This document shows, piece by piece, positions 55,193-64,000 of a DNA stretch of 64,000 bases; position 1 is the stretch's first letter, and every line of letters starts with the position of its first letter. Where the stretch lies: positions 14,977,358-15,041,357 of the forward strand of contig NC_083653.1 in NCBI RefSeq assembly GCF_963576545.1, in the 5' to 3' direction. Below the pieces are notes generated by a model. The model had not been told where the DNA came from. It searched no databases and saw nothing but the letters and a program-made list of their open reading frames with translations. Both the position numbers and the translations under genes were made by a program. Source of the DNA: Limanda limanda (lineage: Eukaryota; Chordata; Actinopteri; Pleuronectiformes; Pleuronectidae).

Positions 55193-55999
55193 AACTTGTA
55201 TTCTGTCCAATTTGAATGCATCAAATTCAGTTCCCAACAAATAACTGAGATCATTTCCCACGCATGTCTTCTCTTAGCCAGCTTCAGTCCACACAAACAA
55301 GTTGTTTACTTTAATTCAGAAAGCACAACACTACCACTGCAAGGGTTAGAGGTCAAATCCCACTAGGACCATTTATTCTACTGCTGCTTTCATGGGAGTC
55401 CGAATCACGTTGTATATGTATGTACAATATGTTTTAAACATGTGCTGGCAAAGGCTCATATAAAGTCAGAAAGACAGAGCCAAGTTTGGAGAAAGCATAG
55501 GGGGGAAGATAAGAGGAAAGGGAAATTTGTCTTAAAGGTTTTCAATCAACTAAATGTCCTAAGAAATAAATCATACCTAAATCTCTCTACCCAACCAGTG
55601 AAGCAACCAAATGTCTGAGTGGCTATTTTACAGCTGCCTGGTTTGTGCACATTACTTCTTAAGGTCAACTACAGAGCAAACCACCAAAGTCACTTTCCAC
55701 TGAGATATGGACACCTTGCACTGCCTCGTCTAACTACACCTGTTATCATGCATGACACAGAAATACTAAAGACAAAGCCCAACTAAAGATCTGAAAATAA
55801 CCAAAATATACTGATGCTGTAAATGCATTAGTCTCTGCTAAGAAGGGTGGCCTTTCTATTTGTCTAACATCCTTTTTAGCTCAATAATTAATAACTGAAC
55901 ACAGAAATGACTCTTACTTTTCTCTAATTCCTTGGCGAAGCGTCTGATGTCAGATGGTAGTGACGATGGTGCTACGTACAGCTTTCCAGGTTTTGGTCA

Positions 56000-56830
56000 G
56001 TTAGTCAGAGGAGAGTCTTTGCAAGAGTTACAGCAGTAGATTGTCCCAAACAGATATGCAAACTTCTGTCCACGTCTCCTCAAAATGAGAAAATCCTCAG
56101 GACATATCGTACAAGCAGTTTATGGAACTCGAGCAGAGGAAGGTTGCTGCACTGAGCTCTGAGCTCCTCATTGCTTTGCAGCTCAATAATGTTGTGTCGC
56201 TGTTTGTCATTCAAATAAGCTGGTTCCACCTTCAGAGGCCTAACAAATATGTTCAGTATGTTGACTCTTCATCATCTCTCATCGAACGCCTGCAGGAGTT
56301 TGCAAACTCTGCAACACATGCAAATATCTTTGCAGGTTTTTGTTCGCACACAGAAGGAAAATGCAGTTGGACTGCTTTTCGGTCACTCTTGGCAAAGCAA
56401 ACATGGTTTGCTGAGATGTGAAACTAGGTGGTAGTCTCCTGAACAAACTGTCTTTGTTATATCTGTTGTTTCATCACAGAAAGAGAGAAAGACTAGACAT
56501 CCCTTGCAGTGTCCTTTCAATATCTTCTTTCATATCCGTAATCTGCTCTGTAACAGTTCAGACACTATGGAACAGCTTTCCTTTGTCCAGATGCAGCAGC
56601 AACAAGGCAACAAAGCTCCATCACAAAAAGCTGTCAGCTCTCTCCAACGTCATCCAAGAGCATTTTCCCTTGCAACTCCTCTAGCCGCATGATCTGAGTT
56701 GTTATGATGCTAAAGATTGGCACACTAGTTTGTCTTGACTTTAACAAAAAAAAAAGATTGTTTATCCATTCCTGAACTGCAAATGTTCCTTTCTTGAGAG
56801 CTGCCACGATGCATAGAAGCAATGAAACAC
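56000..56830 (-). pseudogene. degenerate hAT transposase (ZBED5/FAM200/GTF2IRD2-like)
   Basis: Minus-strand fragments in three frames are collinear with this family. DMKEDIERTLQGMSSLSL and CDETTDITKTV correspond to the catalytic Asp-Glu-Ser/Thr-Thr-Asp block. IIELQSNEELRAQ, LPLLEFHKL and KFAYLFGTIYCC correspond to the C-terminal dimerisation region. Many stops and frameshifts break it. No terminal repeats were found. Confidence 0.65.
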
Positions 56831-59800
56831 AACTATGTGTGTTGTGTTCACTCTGACCAGGACCCAGACAGAGATGCCAACAGGAAGGGGAGGTACCAAC
56901 CGGAAGTCTACTATTTTTTTATTTTGTCGGAGTCGCTTTTTTGTTTTTGCCAATTGCCTCGTAAGCCATATTCAAGCCCTAGGCAGATTGTTCACCTCCA
57001 CTGCAGGTGTGTTATGTTTGTGCACTAGTGCAGACATAAACAACACATGCTGCACTGAGAAGGATCAGCAGGGGGTAGGACAGGGTGTGAGCGATGGGGA
57101 GGAATTGAGGAGAAATCCAGAGCCCAGAGAGATCCGGCACATTAGACTTCAAGGTTCATTCATATTTATGTAGCACTTCAGCTGTCATGTTTTACTGCAC
57201 TGCACTATCAGGCACAACAACAGAGCTTGGGCAAAAAAACACAACACCTCGACAACAGCCCTTTTAGATTTGAGCTAAAATATGTCTACAAGTTATAGGA
57301 CATATTTTGTGTTGTTGTATTTGAAAGTGTTACTGTCGTGAAACCTAATTCCTCATCTGCACATACAATGGGATGTGCTATGTCTCCAGTGTCCATACTA
57401 AGTGGAATAAAAAAATGCACTCCTCTGCTAAACTTGTTTAGTTAAACAGTGGATGTTATGACCTCAGGCAAGACAACCTCCAACCAGGATACACACAGAA
57501 AAAACAACAGGAACGCACATATACACTATATCCTGGAAGGCAACTTAAACCGGTTGCCGCTGTTTCAAGATCACACACAGATTACAACATTCTTGCGGTG
57601 GCAGGGTTCTTCAATTGCATTAGCATTAATTATATCAAACTCAGCCCTATGAAAAAGAATCCAGCTAGCAGAAGGGTTTATTTGTGCCCATTGATTGCTG
57701 CACATATCAATCATGCCAGGAGACACAAAGCAATATCATTGATATGCTACTGTTGACACTGGATTTAAGTTAATGCAATGAGAGCCCTAATCTGGGAGAG
57801 TAGTGATTTTTTATTTACAGCACCAAAACCTTTGTTCTCTGAGCAAACAGCACATATGGCGGCGAAATCAATGTTGCTATGGCCTGCACCTGTTCTTACT
57901 TTTCATTGAGTCACTTCACAGGGGGGAAGTGCAGAGGATGCAGAATGATCGCTGAGTAAACATGTGCTCAACGAGGATGGAGGTCCTGTGTATGTGTGTG
58001 TGTGACCTGTGCGACATCTGTGATTTCACTGACTATCACACCTGTCTGTAGCCAACTGAAGCTTAACACAGCATACGAACGTGTGGGCTACATGTTACAA
58101 CACACAATCTGGCATGCGGCGCTCTGAACAGATTGAGGCGTAAGAGCTGCAGGCCAAAAGGAAGAGAGAGGGACAAGGTTTGTATATGTCTATGTGTGTG
58201 TTTGGATGCATATGTATTTGTCATTTGTCTATGTTTGTGTCTGTTTCTTTCTTAGTTTGTATCAGCAATACACTGGTATTTACATGACAGCTCCTCAGAA
58301 GTGAAGCCAAATCATCTTTATTGCTCCTTGGTGGCTGGCTGCATTATAGGTCATAATTCCGCCCCCTCCATGTTAGCAAACAGGAAATGGGACAAACTAA
58401 AAAGTCTAAGTACATGCTACATACATTTTCTCAGAAGGTAGTTCTCATCTCACTGATGTAATATTGATGAATATAAATTCCTCTCTGTATACAGAATTGT
58501 TGGGAACAGACATAACTCCTAGTAAAGAAAAAAACTGAATTTATGCATTTCTAGGGCTGTACGTACAAAACTGGTGTATCACTGTTTGTTTCTCTGGGAT
58601 GAGGCCGTATTATGCTGTTGGATGGAAGAATGTGTTTTTGCTCCTTGGTCCCGGGTTATATAACTGACTTTAGCCGGGGATGGAAACTGGCCGTCTTTCA
58701 GTCAAACACATCGACTGCAGTGCCCAACTGTGGTCCGCCATCTGGATTCAAACAGGCACTTACCACACACACGCAGATATCATTCACAAGATGCACGAGT
58801 GTCAGTTTGAATAAGACTTTGGCACATACAACTACAGCGGCAGGATCTCCCACACCATTAAACACGAGATGTTTGTCAGGTCAGCTGCCGACAGCAGACG
58901 AAGATGTAAATGAGTTCATAAAACACACAGCCATACTGGGACACACACATTTGCATACTCTAAGCATTATATAAGAGCTATATATAGTCCTCCACATCAA
59001 ACCTCTGCCAAACCGAGTTACACAAAGAATTTAGCACATGGCCGGATGGACGGAGCATCCAACTTATAAAGGAGTGTGTATCAGAGAAAGTCTTTTGGCC
59101 CAAGGGCCAACGACTTCCCTCAATGACTCACCGAGGGAATACCGAGGCCTCTCCAATGGAACCAGATCATTGGAGGAAGGGGTAAGGGCTGTCCCCGGGT
59201 TATCAGCAATCTTGATCTGAGGTATTTAGAGCACCACACCTATGACTGTTGGTGTCGCCATGTGTGTACTTGCACTTCTAAAATTGTGAAAACCAATTTG
59301 ATTAATAGACCTTATGGAATGAGGACATTTTGGTCCACGCAGCTTCAAATGGCTGATTGAGGTTTGGTTTTAGGAAATGCATTATGTCAACGAATCTCCT
59401 CACAGAGATAGAATTACAAGTTTGTGTGCCTGCGTGCGTGTGTTTATGTGTCTGTTTAAAGAGGCACTTAGTCAGGGAGTTCCCTCAATGTAATAGAGGG
59501 GCCTGGCTCAGCACACTTAGCACACCAACCCTCAGACTGTGTCGCAGCTCTACGATAAAACCCCCGTTGAATGTCAGCAAAACAGCCAAGGACCAAGACT
59601 CAAGGCAGAGAACAAAATGCATCAGCAACGCAGATTAACGCTTTCAAATTGTTTGAGGAATCCTTATTTTAGCGAAAATGCATCACACCCCTTCTCACCT
59701 CATGGTTTAGGAATTGATTTGGAGACAGACCTTCTCATCCCTTGTAGCCTCGCAAACTTTGTCCTGCTAACCATGAGCTATTCTCAGTGCCCAGGGCAAG

Positions 59801-62800
59801 ACGAGAGACAGAGGGAGGAAGGGCATTCGCTGTTAGGGTTCGATAGCTGTGGGACAACCACCCTACGTTGATTAGACAAGGTACCTCAGTATCCTCTTTA
59901 AAAAAGGCATATTTATGAAATGGATTTTAACTGGATGATTGTTAGCTTCATTGCTCTATTTGATCAATTGCCTCTTGCTTTCACTGGCATGTATTTTCAG
60001 TTTTTATGTCTGTGAGGCACTTTATAAACCTGTTGTTTTTTTAAAGGGCTTTATAAATTAAGTTAATTATTATTACTATTAACTTAATATATTTAAGAGA
60101 GCATTTTTTTCAAATGTACTGTATATGTGTCTGGTCAATAATAGAAACCTCACATTGCAAAACTGGTATTAGAAAGACTTTGAAGCATATACAATTCATT
60201 TAAAAACTGTGGTTAGACAAAGCATGAGTCTCTCATATTAGAAAAATAGTGCAGGTTAAGTGATGAGGACGTGAAGGTAGAGTGGGCCTGTGTGAAGCGT
60301 GGGTAGACTGCAGCACAAATGTATGTCCTGACAGACTGATGAGGACAAAGATCAATCTCCATCCCCTCTGAAGTGGACTCATCTAGCTTTTTCTATTTCG
60401 GTCATAGCTCTAATTGAAATTTTTTTTTCCTAAACACAAGTAGTAGGTTCATCTTTTTGGTCCGACTATTTCACAGGCAGCAGTTGACATTTTCTCCAAA
60501 CACTGCATGATTCTCTGCTGTTTTATAGGCTGTAACAGTCATGCTGTTAACACTTAACATATTACAAGAGTCATGTAAGGACAAAGACATAATCTAGTCC
60601 TCTAGGCTTAGTCTAATCTTGATGTAAATTGATTGATGACGGTAGGTGCAGGGCGACTTATACAGGCAAGTTAATTTGGGCAACTGGTGTTTGCAGAGGG
60701 ATGACTTCAGAAGGAAAACACCAAATTATCCCTAAATGACTTTGTTACATCACAGAGTCGGTGGTGCTCTGCGCTGTGTGTATGACAGTCTCATTTAGAC
60801 CAGATTAGGGGGTCAAAGGTTTGGTTTGCCCCGCTACACATGCCCCACGGAGGGATCTTCTGGGGAAGGTTTGCCCAAACATGGTCAAAGATAATAACAT
60901 AGCCTGGTTGACCTCTGTAAAGTGCTCGGGAAGCTGCGGAATTCTGGCTACTGCAAAACAGCATATGGAACTTAGAACAATGCCATAGAGGATTCAAATG
61001 TCCTGAATTAGAGGAAGTCAAAAGAGGAAACCCAATTCGCGGAGTGGTCTCTTACATCTGAAATGAAAGCCAAAGATTCACCCTCTCTCCATTCTTCTGT
61101 CCAGCTCAGAGGAGGAACCAGAGAAATGAGGGATAACCCAGCATGAGAAATGAGTAATAAAGAGAAGCTGGAGAATTTGAGGACCAGTCAGGAGGAGGGC
61201 AAGAGGAGGGCAGGGGGAGGTAGCAGGGATTACTCCAAAAATATGGGATTTCTCCCATTGCCCAAATAAGTACCTATTAAAAGAGAATCTGTGCCCTGCT
61301 GAGCTACCGATAAGGCAGCCAGGAGAAAGGAGCTGTGGAAAAAGAACATGACCATATAGAGAGGGGAGCTGTGGAGAGAGGGAGCAGGAAGGGGGCAGAG
61401 GTTAAATGGTTCCCCAGAATCCAAGCTTTCCTCTGGCATAAACCCAGTGAAGAGAGTCCCTGCTGACTGACACAGCCCTCGGCCTGCTGTGAGCATGGGT
61501 GGGCATAGGCAGCTGAACTACTACACAACAAATCACAGCTTGAAATTGGTTCCACATCCGAGTGCCTTGTTTACCACTGTTTGAAAAGACTAATGATGAG
61601 AAACCGGAGATTTTTCATCAGGCTCTTCATAATTCAGCCCAGAAGGCTGTGAGTTTTCAACTACTAGACTGACAGAGAAAGTGGGAAGACAGACACAGAA
61701 AGAGGAAAACCTGTCTCGACAAACAAACACCCCACAGATGTTGCTCCTCTCTGACACCACTGTTCTCCATAGCAACCCTCTGGCCAGTAACAGCCTCAAG
61801 CTCGCCTGGCTGCAGTGGCGTCATGCAGACGCCCGCACACAAACACCATACACATACAAACACTCGCATTTCAGCCACTGAATGGGATCCCAGTGTGTAT
61901 TTATAGAGACAGAGGGACTCACTAGCCCACCCAGACCAACTACCCCCTCGGGCCTTACCAGAGCACAGACACATCTCTAGTGGGAGACCAACTACCCCCA
62001 TCATTAAAAGCCTCGGCCACACACACACTCACACAGATCCAAAGTCTCTCAATTCTAGTACACAAGCCCTGTAATTGGCAATAACAGATAGCTGGGAATT
62101 ACACATTAAGGCTGGTTTGTGTTGCTGCTTTCCCCCGGTACATGCAAAAAGCACTGGTTAAATATTAATACATTCAGCCATTTTAACAAAGGGAAAAATA
62201 CTTTTTCTCTAGAATTTTCTAGTGCATTACAATGTTCGAGTTCGGCACAATTATGTAAAGTGGCACCAGGACACACCAAGTTAGAGAAGCTATGTGTGAA
62301 AAGATCGGATAATTTCCCACCAAGGTCAAGGATGATAATTCTCAATCATTTTCTTGACAGGACGAAAGAAAAAAAGTCCTTGTTTACAACAAGATCAAAT
62401 CAATCTTTCCCTAATACAAACTGTTGTTTTACTGACGATTTAGACATGTTTTTGCTTGAAGCCTTTTGTACCCAGGTTTTATCCTAAATAACAGAGATAT
62501 ATCATAATCTATTGGATTGACGTGCAACAGGTGTGAGGCCTCAGTAAGGCCAGCTGGCATTGCAGAGAGATGACTACCGATGTTTCTTGTTCAGCCGTAT
62601 TACCAGGTGTGTCACGGAGATCGGAAAATGGTCATTTGTAACATAATTTGATCTGTCAAGCTGCTCTGTTATCATTTCGGTATACGGTCCTATCCAGAAG
62701 AGGGAGAGACGAAGAGGAGCAGCAAAGTGAAATGTCACCCAGGGAGCAGACAAGTTTGTCCTAATCTCAAGTCTTGCACGTTGCTAAACTTGACCTTTGT

Positions 62801-63120
62801 GTTGTTTTACTCATTGAGTTACGCATAAATAACTGATTTCTGACATTGCAGCTATGTCAGGTAGTGTCTGTTGGATTTTTCATACCAAATTGGAAAAAAC
62901 AAGATCCTAATACGCATTACTTTCTGAGGTATACGTAAAGTGTATGCCTGCCTCACATCACATCACATTAACGGGTATAGATGCTCGGTTTTATTAAGGT
63001 TACAGCAATTTGCAGTCCGAGCCAGGCAGTGACATGATGATTACGTAAAGGACTGAAAAAGACTGTGAGCCTCCGTGCTCTAGTGTTTATATGTGGGAGG
63101 TGAATGTGAGCGTTACTTAC
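56831..63120. other. plcb4 first intron, part 3
   Basis: No exon recognised. The only structural oddity is a cluster of three inverted repeats at 59095-59175 with a diverged echo at 59480. Conserved non-coding elements cannot be judged without comparison. Confidence 0.4.
59095..59175. repeat. cluster of three perfect short inverted repeats
   Basis: TTGGCCC/GGGCCAA (59095-59110), TTCCCTC/GAGGGAA (59115-59121 with 59133-59139) and CTCCAATG/CATTGGAG (59151-59158 with 59168-59175) follow one another without overlap. Confidence 0.6.
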
Positions 63121-63189
63121 CTGGTGACAGACAGAGGAACAGATAACTGAGGGAAGGGAAATACTGGAGGACAGCAGCACTGGACCACT
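63121..63189 (-). other. plcb4: candidate untranslated first or early exon of plcb4
   Basis: On the minus strand TTTCTTTCAG precedes a 69-nt block that ends CACCAG followed by GTAAGTAA, both strong splice signals. The plcb4 start exon has an acceptor at 46596-46597, so an upstream 5' UTR exon must exist. No conserved protein is read here. Because it has an acceptor, it would be an internal 5' UTR exon and the promoter would lie beyond 63189. It could instead be a chance exon-like sequence. Confidence 0.4.
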
Positions 63190-64000
63190 CTGAAAGAAAT
63201 AAAACAAAAAAAATATGAAGTGCAATTTGCAGACATCCAACTAGCTACTAACGTCATTATCTAGCTTCCTCTTGGGTTGACACACAAGCACGTCCCCACA
63301 TGAGCATTTGCACGCACAACACACTGGTGTGTAATTACACGCGCCCCCCCCCCCCCCTTTGACTTTTGCAGATTTTCAATCATTTCTCTGGCTTCTTCTA
63401 AATAAACTTTTAATAGGAGGCTGCTGCCCTTAAGAAAGGCTGCCTTCGTCAGAGGGGGAGCTGTGGGAATTTGCAGGCAAATCAGACAAGCGGCACCACC
63501 TCCGCTTCTCTCTCTGCCTCAGAGAGAGGTAGGTATGTCGGTGAGGTAAAGAGGGACTGCTAAAAGCACGACGTAAATGTAAAGTACAGATTGGGTCAAA
63601 GGAACAGAGAAAGAGACTGAGCGGGGAGAGAAACGCGAACAGAAAGGGATAATCCTCCTCTTGGCAAGACACCTTATATTCTTATATCCACAGTTCCAAA
63701 CCAAAGACAATTCCTGCACATTTCCTGTTAGAGGACTGTTCTGCTTGTGTCTCCCCTCACCTCGTCGTCACAGCTCCGTCTTGCTTTGCCGAGCGCAGAA
63801 CAGGAACTGCAGCGGTAATGGTTTCTTTATACAATCACTCTGGAAGATAAACTTTGCCAGATAAGCTTGGATGGCCCAGGATACATTTCAACAAGCAAGT
63901 GAGGAACCTGGCAGTCCTGGAGATTTTATTTACATGGGGGATTATCAAAGCTTATTAATGTTGATTTTTGTAAGCCCGACAAAAAAATGTTATCCTGTGA
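63190..64000. other. sequence upstream of the candidate first exon
   Basis: A 14-nt C-run lies at 63344-63357. Moderately CpG-containing stretches lie at 63540-63640 and 63755-63815. No TATA box or clear island was seen, so the promoter may lie beyond the window. Confidence 0.35.

Noticed and set aside
56122..56421. 99-codon plus-strand frame
   Set aside because: Antisense to the degenerate hAT transposase blocks on the minus strand.
59038..59220. 60-codon plus-strand frame over the inverted-repeat cluster
   Set aside because: No family pattern or initiation context; the inverted repeats are the only notable structure.

Overview
This is nuclear DNA from a vertebrate, almost certainly a teleost fish. 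Its coding parts are split into many exons with GT-AG introns. The introns are full of (CA)n/(GT)n repeats, and the dispersed repeats are ones familiar from fish genomes: a tRNA-derived SINE, a 5'-truncated L1/Tx1-type LINE, hAT elements and small MITEs. There are no operons, no CRISPR array and no prokaryotic features.

Three genes could be assembled by hand, all on the minus strand. (1) plcb4, phospholipase C beta-4, fills most of the window. Its 36 coding exons run from the ATG at 46581 down to the stop at 15992 and join to an uninterrupted 1221-residue protein; every exon phase matches its neighbour. Domain order is PH, EF-hands, X, acidic linker, Y, C2, C-terminal coiled coil, and the protein ends in Ala-Thr-Val-Val. 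A possible untranslated first exon lies at 63121-63189. A 37-nt alternative exon at 16735-16771 would swap the C-terminus. (2) A single-exon ankyrin-repeat gene of 486 codons (10147-11607), most like ANKRD63, has a TATA box and a palindromic RFX X-box just upstream. (3) lamp5 (six exons, 8612 down to 4233) encodes a complete 277-residue single-pass LAMP-family protein.

On the minus strand the order is plcb4, ankrd63-like, lamp5. From memory, human 20p12 has PLCB4 then LAMP5 then PAK5, while ANKRD63 lies near PLCB2 and PAK6 on 15q15. The ankrd63-like gene therefore looks like a retained ohnolog of ANKRD63 in the PLCB4 copy of this paralogon.

Layout: 1-3.9 kb intergenic, with one CpG-rich patch; 4.2-9.2 kb lamp5; 10.1-11.8 kb ankrd63-like gene and promoter; 12.4-15.5 kb SINE, repeats and the plcb4 3' end; 16-46.6 kb plcb4 coding exons; 46.6-63.1 kb a long first intron with two hAT relics; 63.1-64 kb the candidate first exon and upstream DNA.

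The genes do not form one pathway. plcb4 is a Gq effector that splits PIP2, lamp5 is a neuronal endosome/vesicle membrane protein, and the ankyrin protein has no known activity. I found no wholly new system. The most interesting signals are the frame-switching alternative exon of plcb4, the extra ankrd63-like gene with its X-box, a GC-AG intron beside an in-frame acidic exon, and UG repeats sitting at three plcb4 splice acceptors.
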